The notes beneath the pieces were generated by a model, which made no database searches, was not told where the DNA came from, and was given only the letters and a program-made list of their open reading frames with translations. The translations under genes and the position numbers were made by a program. Below, piece by piece: positions 1 through 18,179 of a stretch of 64,000 nucleotides of DNA (position 1 is its first letter; each line of letters begins with the position of its first letter). This stretch comes from Myxocyprinus asiaticus (Eukaryota; Chordata; Actinopteri; Cypriniformes; Catostomidae): NCBI RefSeq assembly GCF_019703515.2, contig NC_059365.1:37095501-37159500 (forward strand), written 5' to 3'.

Positions 1-197
1 TTTCCTCCTCTGGGAACAAAAGTGTTCCTGCACATCTTGTTTTCTGACAAAAAAAAAAAGTGTGCCATCCTAAATAAATAGAATATGCTGCATGATTGCC
101 TATTTGTTTGTAAGGAATGTCCTATGCAATTAAGCATCAGCCTAACTGTTTTAAACAATTACTACACACTACACTAACAAATTAAACTTATGATATT

Positions 198-458
198 CAG
201 TGTTGGGTGTAATCTGATTACAAAGTAATGAATTACTCTAATCTAATTACTTAGTAAAAAAAAGTAGTTTAATGCATTACATTTCACATTCATGTTATCA
301 GATTACAGTTGCTATATCTTTCAGTGAAGTTCATTACTTTTAAGTACATTATTGGGTTACACTTATTTCTAAAATAATAGATACTTATGTAGAATTCATT
401 AAAAAAAATATCTATTTTGTAGTGGATTACTTTTTGAGCAGCTGCTTACCCAACACTG
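198..458. mobile_element. Short non-autonomous hAT-like element (CAGTGTTGGG family)
   Basis: The element starts CAGTGTTGGGT and ends with the inverted ACCCAACACTG. It is flanked by near-identical 8-bp target duplications, ATGATATT on the left and ATGATAAT on the right (7 of 8 match). The interior is AT-rich with many ATTAC/GTAAT words and no coding capacity. The 8-bp duplication and short terminal repeat indicate a hAT-superfamily MITE. Relatives are at 5607-6065, 46212-46599 and probably 14527-15374. Confidence 0.8.
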
Positions 459-566
459 ATGATAATATAGAACTCAATATAAACACAATAAGTTTTCCCC
501 ATTTTTGTTGTCAAAATGAGAACATCTCTTGTAATCATTTGAATCATAAAATCTTTTAGAACATTT

Positions 567-572
567 TTTATT
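567..572 (-). promoter_or_regulatory. Probable poly(A) signal of il17b
   Basis: TTTATT on the plus strand reads AATAAA on the minus strand, about 150 bases past the il17b stop codon. It is the first canonical hexamer downstream of the gene. Confidence 0.55.
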
Positions 573-721
573 CATAATAGGGCATACATCAAAACTTTGT
601 GTTTTAAGTTCACTTAACAGAGTGAATGCATCCTTTACTATTTCACACATAGAAAATCAAAGTATTTACAATTAGGATCAGAATTCCTCTTCTGTAAAAC
701 AGTTGTGTGGGTCCCACTCAG

Positions 722-1782
722 CTACCCCACGATGCACGTGCACCCCACTGCGATGCTCTCCACCACCATTCTGTAACGGGGAATGCATTTCTTTTTTTTC
801 GGTTTCCTGGTTGGCCGGTGGCACAGACGTCTTCGCACAGGGATCTTGGTGTAGATAAGTGCGCTGGTCATAGAGCGGTCTTCTTGCATGGTGAAAGGAT
901 TGATGCATCCCACGCATGAGCACACGGCCTCGGGGACGTCCACCGGTTTACGGTTTACATCGTGATTGATTCTGTATAGAAAGGTAGATGCATTACGCAA
1001 TGTCTCGTCTGAGCGCGCACACAGAATAATGTGCAATTTACTCATATTCTGAGATGACTTTTTACTGTTTGGGGTCCGAGAGAACCTCTGCTGCATATTT
1101 AAAAAATAATAATAGCCATTTCAAAATTAATCTATTATCCCAGCAAACACAAGAGGTTCCCCTCACGTTAGCGTAGGGTTCCCGTTTGGTTATTCTTGGG
1201 TGCAATTCCAAAAGTTAAAGGAACGTTCTGTCTTGGTTTTATTTTTTAAAACCATAAACCAACGTTCTGGAACATTCTAGTGACTGCAAAATGTTAGCTA
1301 GGATTTTACCAATTGAACTATATATATGTGTGTGTGCGTGCGCGCGTGGAGTGGACACCAACCAGAGCATAGTATTTTGTCACATTGTTTCATAAAGGAC
1401 TTGTTATTCACAGGGCATGTTTATAATCAGGTCTCATAAAATTAGGAATAGTTATTATAGATTCTTAGTGTCACACAAAAACCTTCCTGCAACATTCTGG
1501 GAAGGTTAGTTTATGGTTTTAAAAATAAAACCCTAAAAATAACCATTAGAGAATTTATTTTTAGGTTGTCACACAAAAAGCTCCCTGCAACATTCAGGGA
1601 ACATTAGTTTATGGTTATAAAAAAATAAAACCATTAAAAGAAAAAGTTCCTAGAACGTTAGGAATTGGTTAAAAAAGCAAAACAAATGAGAACCAAACGC
1701 TAACGTTAGGGGAACGTTTTGTGTTTGCCAAGATCCTGTTTGGCTGTTTTTGGGGAGCCAATCCTTAACATTCTATGAACTT

Positions 1783-1820
<38 letters not shown>

Positions 1821-2657
1821 ACCTTAAATTAATGTTCGCAGAATGTTTTAAGAACCAAAAGAAACTTTAGCTGGGATTTTATCAATTGCAAAAAAAAAAA
1901 AATGTTATATTAAATGTGTACACCAATTAGAGGATAGCATATGTAAATATCAGTTGTGTCACATTTTTCGTGAAGAAACTTTGAAACATGTTATTCATTT
2001 GAAATGTAGTTTATAGTCTGTTTTCTATAAATCAGGAATAGATAGGCTAAGTATCAACCTGATACCTGTTTTATTATTATTATTATTAGAAGGTCTCTCA
2101 GTTTCTAAATAGAACAGAAGAGTTAAGAAAATATATATAAAATTTTGTGTTTCAAAGGTTATTAACAAAAATGACCCCCAAATATCCAAGGGCAACTCTG
2201 CCTACCTGTAGGACCATGGAGAGAGGCTGCGACTGTTGGACATCCAGAGTTTGCGATCCACCACACATTTGCTAATGGATAAGTTGGGATTGTTTCTGAC
2301 TTGGGACACCATGTCCTCAATATTTTTATCAAAGTCCATGTCACCAGCACCAGGCAACACCACGGCTGATTCTGAACCTGTCATCATTGGATCCGGGGAA
2401 ATTCTGACAGACGAGGCGTTCCGCCGAAGATTTGACTCCAGTTTTCTTCTCCAAGTTTTTCCATCTCTGCTGGTATACTTTGTTTCAGTGAGCACAAACA
2501 CGTTCCCCACCATCAGGACCAGGAACAGCTGTAAAAAAACATATTCAATATGAAGTGCTGAGGTTTTTTCTAATTAATTTAATTAGTAATTTGTCATTCA
2601 TCACTTTTTTTTTATATAATTTTTGGGACTCACCTTATTCCAAATATTTTTCCACAT
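722..2657 (-). CDS. il17b: Interleukin-17B, three coding exons
   Basis: Secreted cystine-knot cytokine of the IL-17 family; mammalian IL-17B signals through IL17RB. Coding exons on the minus strand are 2657-2634, 2528-2206 and 971-722. All junctions are GT-AG, and the product is 198 residues. The N-terminus (MWKNIWNK, then LFLVLMVGNVFVL) is a signal peptide split across exons 1 and 2. The start is the first ATG of the small exon. Exon 2 carries KNIEDMVSQVRNN, KCVVDRKLWMSN and RSLSPWSYR. Exon 3 carries INHDV, CSCVGCINPFTMQEDRSM, PVRRRLC and ESIAVGCTC. The INPFTMQEDRSM and PVRRRLC stretches are typical of IL-17B rather than IL-17A/F, C or D. The cysteines of the IL-17 fold, including the terminal CTC, are present. 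It is slightly longer than human IL-17B (180 residues) because of the region after the signal peptide and a basic insert near the C-terminus. Intron 2 (972-2205) is repeat-rich. I see no lesion. Confidence 0.95.
1137..1885. repeat. Degenerate interspersed repeat in il17b intron 2
   Basis: Related blocks recur with partial direct repetition: ACACAAAAA plus CTGCAACATTC plus TTAGTTTATGGTT occurs near 1473 and 1570. A segment resembling TTAGCTGGGATTTTA..CAATTG occurs near 1295 and again near 1867. A 36-base T run lies inside (about 1780-1815). There is no coding potential. It is probably an old MITE, but the ends are not clear enough to classify. Confidence 0.5.
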
Positions 2658-2861
2658 TGTTTTCAGTCAGATTGCATTAGGTTATATGTTTCCTTGCCGT
2701 GATCTTGCATTAAATGGATTGAGCACGGGATTACTCATACTGAAGTGTCATGCCTCACGCTAACACAGTAACCTACAGGGACACACCTGAACTGAATAGT
2801 TCAAGGTGGGGCCACATGAACAAGCTATGGGTCTATTCATGTATATGTAACTCTGTCACGT

Positions 2862-2862
2862 C

Positions 2863-2897
<35 letters not shown>

Positions 2898-2906
2898 GAA
2901 ATAGAC

Positions 2907-2965
<59 letters not shown>

Positions 2966-2982
2966 CAGATCGATCGATAGAT
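2862..2982. repeat. Compound GACA/GATA microsatellite
   Basis: About eight CAGA/GACA units pass into about sixteen GATA units, ending in GATCGATCGATAGATG. It lies about 200 bp upstream of the il17b start codon. Confidence 0.95.
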
Positions 2983-5606
<2,624 letters not shown>

Positions 5607-6065
5607 CAGTGTTGAGTGTAATGCATTACTAAGTAATTAATTACTGTAATGAAATGACTTTTTCATTGTAAAAAGTAAGGGATTACTCTTAATTTTTCAG
5701 TAATTTAATTACAGTTACTTCTGATGTAATTGTGTTAAATACTGTACAGACTATAGAACAATTCTATATAAAACAAGAGTGAATTTAAAATCGTCTAATG
5801 TTAAAATTTTACACTACCCCCTTAAATTCTTTGGCCAGTGCATGAATAATTTATTTGATTTTATATGATTTATTTGAAAGAATGAAAAGAACAGTTTCGT
5901 GTCTATCCTTGTATTTTACATTGGGTCGAGGTTGATAAGGATTTTAGAAAGTAATTAGTAATAAGTAATGCAATTACTTATCAGACAGAGTAATTAGTAC
6001 AGTAATCTAATTACACTGTAGCAGATGTAATTAATTACTTTTTTAGAGTAACTTACCCAACACTG
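5607..6065. mobile_element. hAT-like MITE (CAGTGTTGGG family), second copy
   Basis: It begins CAGTGTTGAG and ends ACCCAACACTG. The flanks CATATACT and CTTATTCT match at 6 of 8 positions, as expected for an old 8-bp duplication. The interior is rich in TAATTA/GTAATTA words and non-coding. It lies between il17b and the rpl26 promoter. Confidence 0.7.
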
Positions 6066-6104
6066 CTTATTCTTGGTAATGCTTTTCAGGCCTTTCCACA
6101 CAGA

Positions 6105-6107
<3 letters not shown>

Positions 6108-6150
<43 letters not shown>
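6108..6150. repeat. TA microsatellite
   Basis: About 21 uninterrupted TA units, just beyond the hAT-like element. Confidence 0.95.
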
Positions 6151-6154
<4 letters not shown>

Positions 6155-6648
6155 AATAATATTATAATGTAATATTTTTATTTCTGGGTGAATACAGTCA
6201 GCAAAACTATCACGTGCCCCTTTATAACATTACTTTGTTATGACAAAGAAAATTGAAGAGGGCGTAGGGTTTTTTATTTGGAGCAGTTCATCTAATTTAT
6301 GTCTGTTGACAGGTTTTTGTTCATTTATATTAAGTTTAATCACACTGTATTTCGTATAATATACAAAGGCCATTTAATACAAAAATACATCATTTTCACT
6401 TTTGCTATGCCTATTTGTTTTATGCAGTTATAGTAAATTTCCAATGTTAAAGAAATGATTAGTAACCATTCAAATTATTTTTAATCTCCAATATGTAAAT
6501 GTTATCCTTTGCACCGATTATTATATTATTATTATTTTACTTTTTTTGTACATCACAGATTTTTTACATCACAGATTTTTAAAATGCAATGATTCACACA
6601 AGAAACAAGAGGTCAACACGGCCACCGAAATCCCATTTTCCACAGTGA

Positions 6649-6732
6649 TCTCGCGAGATTTGCTCTACAACTAATTCTAGCGGAAGTAGATTTCAAGTCT
6701 CTTTTCCGGCGGCCATAGCGACAAGCGGCAGG
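6649..6732 (+). promoter_or_regulatory. rpl26 core promoter and non-coding exon 1
   Basis: TCTCGCGAGA at 6649-6658 is a perfect palindrome known from TATA-less housekeeping promoters. CGGAAGT at 6681-6687 fits an ETS site. Transcription probably starts in the pyrimidine tract CTCTTTTCC near 6699-6707, a 5'-TOP type start usual for ribosomal-protein genes. Exon 1 is non-coding and ends at about 6732 before a GTAAGC donor. There is no TATA box at the expected distance. Confidence 0.75.
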
Positions 6733-7250
6733 GTAAGCAAAGATTGCTAAAGCATTTCACAAACATCCTTTGCCATCCATGTGGATTTCGTGTCCCTTAA
6801 ATGTTAAAACACACATTATCGTTACACAATATCTCTATCGTTAATTTAGGAGTGTTATTTCTTCCACACAGTACACAATTACGTTAGATTTAGTCGCCAA
6901 AGTTTAGCCAGTGACTGCCATAGGAGCTCTGTCCTGTCCTGTGTGAGTAACGTTAGCAATATTTACATCGCAAAACAAGACAGTAAATTAGTTTCTTGAA
7001 GTGGCACAGGTTTTCGCTCAATCACTCTTGAAACTCAGTGAAAATGTGACAAGAATGTTGTCAGTTTTGACTTCCATGTCGCTCAACGCTATACACGAAA
7101 TACTGGACATGGCGTCAAAGCACATGTTTTGAAATTAATAGGGTGTTATTGTTTTGGGACAGCATGGCCGCATTACTTAAAATAATGGGAATTATTGTGC
7201 GAGATGTTCTCATATGTCCAAAAAGTTACAACTGAGTAACACATCTGTAG

Positions 7251-10525
<3,275 letters not shown>

Positions 10526-10540
10526 AATGATTTTGCTATC

Positions 10541-10546
10541 AATAAA
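10541..10546 (+). promoter_or_regulatory. rpl26 poly(A) signal
   Basis: AATAAA sixteen bases after the stop codon gives the very short 3'UTR usual for ribosomal-protein mRNAs. Confidence 0.9.
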
Positions 10547-10559
10547 AGACTGTAAAAAC

Positions 10560-12464
10560 TTAATTTTTTGTGGTCCTTTTGACTCCTTTGAGAGTGTGAT
10601 TTACCAAATTGTACTTGCGCTGTGGAAGTATTTTAGGTTTGAGTTCAATTGTGTATGCACTTTTAATGTGGTAAAGCAAACAAGACAGCGTTGTGTCCTG
10701 AAATTATCTGATTTTATTAGACCCTCATGTTCTGTTTTGGGTCTGAGAGAGAACTTTAATGAAACTTTGCATTACGTGGTAACCTTTACTAATCTTATGA
10801 GAGCTATTTATGAACTATTTCAACTTAACGTGCTTCGAACATCCTCCACGATAATGTAATATTTCTTTATGTGGTCTAGGACACTGCAAGGATAAATTAA
10901 GAAAAGGCAGGGAATGTTCATACACTAGGATTACCTGATTGGTGTAGTAGACCATACAGTAGTACCATCTTGTCAGTTGTTTACTTTGGTTTGTTTTATT
11001 GTATTTTTCTAAGATGTGTTTTTGGGTCAAATAGACCCCAAACCGAATTCACGGTTCTGAAAAATTTAAATGATCTCATTTACTCACCCTAATGCCATCC
11101 CAGATGTGTATGACTTCCTTCCGCTGAACACGAACATTTTAAGGAGAATATTTCAGCTCTGATGGTCCTTTCAGTGCAAGTGAATGGTGATCATTTTGAA
11201 GGTCCAAAAAAAGCACATAAATGCAGAAAGTAATCCATAAGACTCCAGTGGGCATGCTTTTCTGTCTTCTGAAGCACAATGATCTGTGTGGGTGAGAAGT
11301 AGATCAATTTTAAGGTCTTTTTACTGTAAATCTCCACTTTCAAATTCAGATGTGAAAGTGAAACTAAACAGGTACCATGTGATTTTCAGAATTGAAAGTG
11401 GAGATTTATAGTAAGAAGACTTACATATAGATATGTTTCTCACCCACACCTATCATATCGCTTCTGAAGATATGAATGAAACCACTGGATTACTTTTATG
11501 CTGTCTTTATGTGCTTTTTGGACCTTCAAAGTTCTGGTCACCATTCACTTGATTGTAAGGACCAACAGAGCTGAAATATTCTTCTAAAAATCTAAATTTG
11601 TATTAAGCAGAAGAAAGAAAGTCATACACCTCTGAGGTGGCATCAGGGCGAGTAAATGATGAGAGAATTTTCATTTTTGGGTGAACTATCCCTTTAACTT
11701 GTGGTAAAACGGAGGATTAAAGCTTCAGTAATATCCACTAGGGGTCGATAAAGCCAGATGAATATGTTACAATTTGAAGGGGGAAAAATATTAATTTTAA
11801 TGTTTTTTATTTATATGCACATAAAGCATTGAGGTCTCTGGGACCCCCAAACATGATCGAAAAGTCAGTCTCATCAGAACATGTGGGTTCGCAACATAAG
11901 GGACAAGCACAGTTTGAGCAATACATTGTTTCTTCATAGGGGGAAATGTACGCAGGGAAATTCTTCACAGACATTAAACACAGGGAACTACATAAACTTC
12001 TTATTTGGCAACTTGTCAAACTGATGGGTTCACTCCCTGATTCTAATTGCCCCAAATTAATTGTAATGATCAGATTTGCACTAATTGTTTGTTTGTTTGT
12101 TTGTTTGTTTGTTGTTTTTTTTAATCAATGCGATATGCCAGTGAGATTACATTTTTAATATGACATGCTGGTGAAAAGGCTCATGTGACTCCAATGTAGA
12201 TTAAATAAAAGTGACACTGACAAGACCTGCAGTATCAAAAGAAGGCTGTATTAATTTGATCTGTATTTTCCCCAGTGTGAGTGCAGAAGAAGAGTTGAGC
12301 CATCATCATCATCAGTCATATCTGTCACTTCTTTTTACGGCCTGTGGAGAGTCATGTGATCATCACCGTCCACACAGCAGTCGAGCGCGAGCGGTGTGGA
12401 GTCTGCTGAACTTTAGTCGTTTTACAGAAAATTAGTTCATAAACCTCGATATACTAGATTAAAT
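10560..12464. other. Spacer between rpl26 and atp6v0e1
   Basis: No host exon is supported. It contains foldback MITE copy 2 (11060-11697) and a short GTTT repeat (about 12087-12115). The last 200 bases before the atp6v0e1 start are CG-containing and probably hold its promoter and 5'UTR, but no clear core element was found. Confidence 0.6.
11060..11697. mobile_element. Long foldback MITE, copy 2
   Basis: It contains ACTCACCCTAATGCCATCCC at the left and the inverted half ending in GGGTGAACTATCCCTTTAAC at the right. The centre has AGTGGAGATTTA and its inverse. It is the same family as 9578-10258 but more degenerate at the left end. Confidence 0.7.
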
Positions 12465-12465
12465 A

Positions 12466-15370
12466 ATGGCGAGCACATCTTTCGTGATTTCTATATCAGT
12501 TATGACTGTGTTGTGGGGTCTTGTTGGTGGAGTTATTCCTCTGTTTATTCCTAAAGGACCGAATCGAGGGTAAGCAAACATTAGCATTTCATTAAACTAA
12601 AATTGATTGAATATCATATATATGTCAAAGACATGCTGTATAACAGTGAAAGTGTGAGACCTGCTAAAGACTTTTTTACAAAGTTTTAGTAGATACGTCA
12701 GTTTAATCATACAGTTGTTTTAAGACATTTGAAAAGCCAGATAAGCACCAAAACAAAGCAAAGTTTGTGATCTGACTTCACAAATGGAATAGGGATTTAG
12801 GAAAAGCATTAAATTAAACGTAAATACGAAATAAAAGTGTTTTTTGAAATATGTCTGTCTTACTGTGAGCTGGATGTATCATGTGACAAAGGGGCCAGTC
12901 GTGAAACGTAAAAGTCCCAGCTGAATAATTTGTGCTAATTTTTATTCACCATGTGTTAATTAAATATCACTTGTTAACATTGTATTTTAGAGTCATTGTG
13001 ACCATGTTGGTACTGACTGCAGTTTGTTGCTACCTGTTGTAAGTACATATCCTTTCAAATATTTTTCATGTTTTATATATAAAGATTAAAGTTATTACAC
13101 GTAGTATATATATTAAAGTTATTATTTGTAGTTACACGTACAAATAAATGCATTTACATTTATTTGTATGTTACACACTATAATGTGACTCTACTGTCCC
13201 TCTTTGCTGTGAATTATTTAGTATTTTGAAGAAAAAGGATAGTGTTTTATTCAAGCAGCCATAAGGAGGCAGTGTTGACAATTTAATTTGCTGCCGAATT
13301 TATTTGCTTGCCAAAAAAGTTATGCATGATATAACTTTTGGTGTAATAATAGAAGTTGGTGACTTTCAGTTTTTATTAAATATAATTTTTATTTGGGGGA
13401 AATTTATATTTATTAATGTAAATGCCATGGGGCATTTTTGGGCTGCCGCTTGCAATTTTCACACTCAAATTTAAAAGCTCACCATTTACACATACTGTTT
13501 TTTTTTTTTTTTTTTTTTTTTTTGACGTCGTAATTTGTAAGCATGTAATTCTGGTTCTGTTCACTCCATCTCCCTCTGAAAAAGTCTTATTTTACTTTTT
13601 CTAGCAAGTACTAGAAACTCCTCCTTCCATCATATAATGGCGATCTGAAATGTAGGTGGCACTCTAGAGCATTTTAGCCCTCACAGATGTGTTGATCCAT
13701 AGACATTCAGTCTATTTTTCAGTTCATGCACCACCCCCATTGTTTCATTGAATATCTCGGCCTCTGAGTGGACTAGAAGCTCAATCTAGGTGTTATTAGA
13801 AAGCTAAGATCCTTTGCGATGATATATAACATTTTATCATCATCATCATCAAACTCACAGACATGCAAGCTCAGGGACAAGTAAAAAATGGCTAATTTCT
13901 AAGAAAACTGCCTGAGGTAAAAGCAGATATAAAGTTTTTTGCTATTTGAGGCTTACAGCAGCAATGATCGGAACATAAAATAGATGTTTGTATTTGATGC
14001 CTAACAAATATTCCATTTCACTTTGTAATTCTTTTGAAAATCTTTCGAACTGTCGTATTATGACAACAAAATAAACTGTACCGTCGCATTTCTGAGAATG
14101 AGAGCTTTCATTTGATATATGATTTGTCTATTTACGTGCTATTTGAAAGACTTTTATATTCATATTAATGTTTCCACTACATAACCTCTAGGTGGCGCTG
14201 ATTTGTGACACGAATGATTTCAGGCCTTTATGTAACAGAAATGCAAAAGTGATGGTTATCTATGAAAAGTTGATATTCTAAGCTTTCAGACGATACCACA
14301 TATGCCTGATTTATGTATTCGAAGACTTAAACACTTTAAGGATAAACATTTTATCGTGACATAGCGCCCCCTTTTGGACCCGCCGGCGGGTCTGCAGAGT
14401 TAGAAGACAAAGTTAAAACAAAATAAAGCCATTATAGCAATTATCTACAGGATATTTCAAAGAGAATTATGCAGTTATTAAATGTAATTAGCAAGAAGAC
14501 CCCAATACATAATTTATATATATATACAGGGTTGGGAGGGTTACTTTTGAAATGTATTCCACTACAGATTACAGAATACATGCTGTAAAATGTAATTTGT
14601 AATGTATTCCGTTAGATTACTCAAGGTCAGTAACGTATTCTAAATACTTTGGATTACTTCTTCAGCACTGGTAGATTTTTTTTCCACTTGTTTTGACTAT
14701 AAGTTAATAACAAGTAAACTCTGCCAGTACAATAAGACACATGTTAAAAATACATTCTCTGGAAAAAGATTAAATATATTATGCAGTGTTGCTTCTAAAA
14801 CAAGAGTAAATTTATCTTGTTTTAAGGATTTTTTTTTTAATATGTATATATATTTTTTTTTATTTTTTTTTTTTTTACAGGAAAACAATACAAAAATTCT
14901 CATCAAGAATAAGATTTTTTGCAGTACACCATTCCCTGAATATTACTTACTAAAGAAAAAGAAAACTATTATCTAACATGGACTTGTAGAAATAAATATA
15001 ATTGTGCCTAGTAACAAGTGCATGTAAAAGGGCTAGAAGTAGCATTTTAGCTTAGCTAAATGTTTACATTACAGTTTACACAAGGTTATTTATGTCTGCT
15101 GCTCCAAACTTGCTTAAAAACCCCAAAGAGTGTACACATCGAAACCTTTTTCTGATTGCATCATTTATATGGATAAATGTTTCCCAACTGAATACACAAA
15201 ATACTACATGAAAAAATAACAATAAAATGCAAAGTAATCTCTTCAGTAATCAAAATACTTCTTGAATGTAACTGTATTCTGATTACCAACGATTTCAATT
15301 GTAACTGTAGTTACAATAAGGAATACAGTTACTTATATTTTGTATTTTAAATATGTAACCATCTCCAACA

Positions 15371-15433
<63 letters not shown>

Positions 15434-15686
15434 TATATTTTTTTTATATTTTAAAATAATTAAAACATTATTTTATATATATATATATATATTCTTATTT
15501 TTATTTTATTTTTTGTATTTGTATATCATTGTAATGTCTTGTTGTAAAATACTGTAATGTTTTTCACTCTGTGCTTGTTGGTTTTGCTTCAGCTGGCTGA
15601 TAGCTATTCTAGCACAGCTGAACCCATTGCTTGGACCAACACTTAGCAACGATACCATCTGGTACCTCTTCTATCACTGGCCATAG
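12466..15686 (+). CDS. atp6v0e1: V-type proton ATPase subunit e, three coding exons
   Basis: Small membrane subunit of the V0 sector of the vacuolar proton pump, which acidifies lysosomes and endosomes. Coding exons are 12466-12569, 12991-13038 and 15593-15686. GT-AG borders and phases agree, and the product is 81 residues, the family length. Two hydrophobic helices are visible: residues about 6-28, and about 37-57 spanning the exon 2-3 junction. Diagnostic segments are [33 protein letters not shown] and [11 protein letters not shown]. The C-terminal HWP favours e1 over e2, although the first 20 residues are divergent. The stop lies 38 bases before a further donor (GTAAAC after 15724). A 3'UTR exon starts at about 18180, so the 3'UTR is spliced, with the junction close enough to the stop to escape standard nonsense decay. 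That last intron holds a hAT with a nested Tc1. Neighbour order with rpl26 supports the assignment. Confidence 0.92.
14377..14392. repeat. Perfect 16-base GC palindrome
   Basis: GACCCGCCGGCGGGTC is a perfect palindrome in an otherwise AT-rich intron of atp6v0e1. It probably belongs to an interspersed repeat covering roughly 13620-14400, whose ends I could not define. Confidence 0.7.
14527..15374. mobile_element. Degenerate hAT-like MITE
   Basis: The left end is CAGGGTTGGGAGGGTTAC. The right end is GTAACCATCTCCAACA, an imperfect inverse. The interior has many GTAAT/ATTAC words as in the CAGTGTTGGG family. No target duplication is secure because the flanks are TA/TG microsatellite. Confidence 0.55.
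15375..15500. repeat. TA/CA microsatellite and AT-rich tract
   Basis: TG, TA, CA and again TA runs lie about 100 bp upstream of atp6v0e1 exon 3. Confidence 0.9.
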
Positions 15687-16320
15687 GGTCTATTGCTGGA
15701 TTCATTGGTCCCTTTACAAACCAGGTAAACTAGAATTAACATTCAGATTACCAACATAAATTTAACTTTGTACTAAAATGCATGAGCATATAGCTTTATA
15801 GGGCTGGGCAAAAAAAATCGATTTTTCGATTAATTTTTTTATTTGGCCGAATCGATATCAATTCTGAGAAGCAGTGGATCGATATTTGTGTGCTGGGTCT
15901 GATTAACGTGAATCCTGCAGCTTAGGGGTCCACAACTCCCAGGCGTTTGCGAGTGGAGCGCATCTAACGTGTACAGCGGGAGAAGCGGATGTAAACACGG
16001 AGATGGTGTGCAACAGCTAAATCCGTCCGTGTAGCACATGTTGACAGAGTACAACTATTCCTCGACTCTGTAGCCAGCAGTTATATGTGTGTGTGTGTGT
16101 GTGTGTGTTCAAAGAGTGCTCGCGATGTGGATTCATGCAAGAATGCTCAAAAACGCTTAACAATTCTGTCAAAATATCCATCAGGTGACTTATCAAGGTA
16201 CGAATTTAAACACGGAGAATCAAAATATTTAAATTATAAATGTGTAATTCCAGCTCTCTCGCTGTTTAGCATGTCATTTATAATAATAAAACAACAATAA
16301 CAAGAAAACGAGAAGAGGTG

Positions 16321-17895
16321 TACAGGTGCTGGTCATATAATTAGAATATCATCAAAAAGTTGATTTATTTCACTAATTCCATTCAAAAAGTGAAACTTGT
16401 ATATTATATTCATTCATTACACACAGACTGATATATTTCAAATGTTTATTTCTTTTAATTTTGATGATTATAACTGACAACTAAGGAAAATCCCAAATTC
16501 AGTATCTCAGAAAATTAGAATATTGTGAAAAGGTTCAATACTGAAGACACCTGGTGCCACACTCTAATCAGCTAATTAACTCAAAACACCTGCAAAGGCC
16601 TTTAAATGGTCTCTCAGTCTAGTTCTGTACGCTACACAATCATGGGGAAGACTGCTGACTTGACAGTTGTCCAAAAGACGTCCATTGACACGTTGCACAA
16701 GGAGGGCAAGACACAAAAGGTCATTGCAAAAGAGGCTGGCTGTTCACAGAGCTCTGTGTCCAAGCACATTAATAGAGAGGTGAAGGGAAGGAAAAGATGT
16801 GGCAGAAAAAAGTGTACAAGCAATAGGGATAACCGCACCCTCGAGAGGATTGTGAAACAAAACCCATTCAAAAATGTGGGGGAGAACCACTACGCACAGA
16901 CGTATGCAAGACATGGGTTTCAGCTGTCGCATTCCTTGTGTCAAGCCACTCTTGAACAACAGACAGCGTCTGAAGCGTCTCGCCTGGGCTAAAGACAAAA
17001 AGGACTGGACTGCTGCTGAGTGGTCCAAAGTTATGTTCTCTGATGAAAGTAAATTTTGCATTTCCTTTGGAAATCAGGGTCCCAGAGTCTGGAGGAAGAG
17101 AGGAGAGGCACACAATCCACGTTGCTTGAGGTCCAGTGTAAAGTTTCCACAGTCAGTGATGGTTTGGGGTGCCATGTCATCTGCTGGTGTTGGTCCACTG
17201 TGTTTTCTGAGGTCCAAGGTCAACGCAGCCGTATACCAGGAAGTTTTAGAGCGCTTCATGCTTCCTGCTGCTGACCAACTTTATGGAGATGCAGATTTCA
17301 TTTTCCAACAGGACTTGGCACCTGCACACAGTGCCAAAGCAACCAGTATCTGGTTTAAGGACCATGGTATCCCTGTTCTTAATTGGCCAGCAAACTCGCC
17401 TGACCTTAACCCCATAGAAAATCTATGGGGTATTGTGAAGAGGAAGATGCGACATGCCAGACCCAACAATGCAGAAGAGCTGAAGGCCACTATCAGAGCA
17501 ACCTGGGCTCTCATAACACCTGAGCAGTGCCACAGACTGATCGACTCCATGCCACGCCGCATTGCTGCAGTAATTCAGGCAAAAGGAGCCCCAACTAAGT
17601 ATTGAGTGCTGTGCATGCTCATACTTTTCATGTTCATACTTTTCAGTTGGCCAAGATTTCTAAAAATCCTTTCTTTGTATTGGTCTTAAGTAATATTCTA
17701 ATTTTCTGAGATACTGAATTTGGGATTTTCCTTAGTTGTCAGTTATAATCATCAAAATTAAAAGAAATAAACATTTGAAATATATCAGTCTGTGTGTAAT
17801 GAATGAATATAATATACAAGTTTCACTTTTTGAATGGAATTAGTGAAATAAATCAACTTTTTGATGATATTCTAATTATATGACCAGCACCTGTA
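16321..17895 (+). mobile_element. Tc1/mariner element nested in the hAT element
   Basis: Long terminal inverted repeats begin TACAGGTGCTGGTCATATAA, with the inverse at 17876-17895, and extend for roughly 200 bases. TA borders the element on both sides. It is 1.57 kb with one transposase gene in the sense direction of atp6v0e1. Confidence 0.93.
16642..17605 (+). pseudogene. Tc1 transposase, one frame break
   Basis: DD34E transposase that would cut and paste its own element. Residues from the ATG at 16642 form the paired-like helix-turn-helix region (MGKTADLTVVQK, GCSQSSVSKHI). The catalytic part lies in another frame from about 16874: FSDESKF for the first Asp, FQQDLAPAH for the second and NPIENLW for the Glu, ending GAPTKY. 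The frame changes near 16880, where family members usually have about 15 more residues between the DNA-binding and catalytic domains, so a small deletion is likely. No other stop interrupts it. Confidence 0.9.
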
Positions 17896-18179
17896 TATAT
17901 ACATGTATATAAAATTTGAGGGGGTCTACAGGTCTCCTCCTGCTGCTCAGAATCCTGCAGGAAACACTCTTATTTATTTTTAAATTGGTGTTCCATGTAC
18001 AGCTTTAGAAACATCTCTCCAATTAGTAGAACTGAATTTTCATTGTCTAACAAATCGATTTGAATCAAATCGAGATCTTGTGAATCGAATCGGGGCATCT
18101 GTGCCGATACCCAGCCCTATAGCTTTACATCACATTTTGTAGAATTGATTAATCTCTGTATTGTCTTTATCCTCTGCAG

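Larger units (their letters stand above)
15799..18119. mobile_element. hAT-like element (TAGGGCTGGG family) in the atp6v0e1 3'UTR intron
   Basis: The left end is TAGGGCTGGG and the right end CCCAGCCCTA. A perfect 8-bp duplication TAGCTTTA lies on both sides (15791-15798 and 18120-18127). Sub-terminal ATCGATT words are present in inverse orientation near each end. No hAT transposase is present; the core is interrupted by a Tc1 element at 16321-17895. A sister element is at 25325-26158. Confidence 0.9.

Noticed and set aside
16085..16300. Small open frame beside the nested Tc1
   Set aside because: It begins in a TG microsatellite within the hAT element and shows no recognisable motif.
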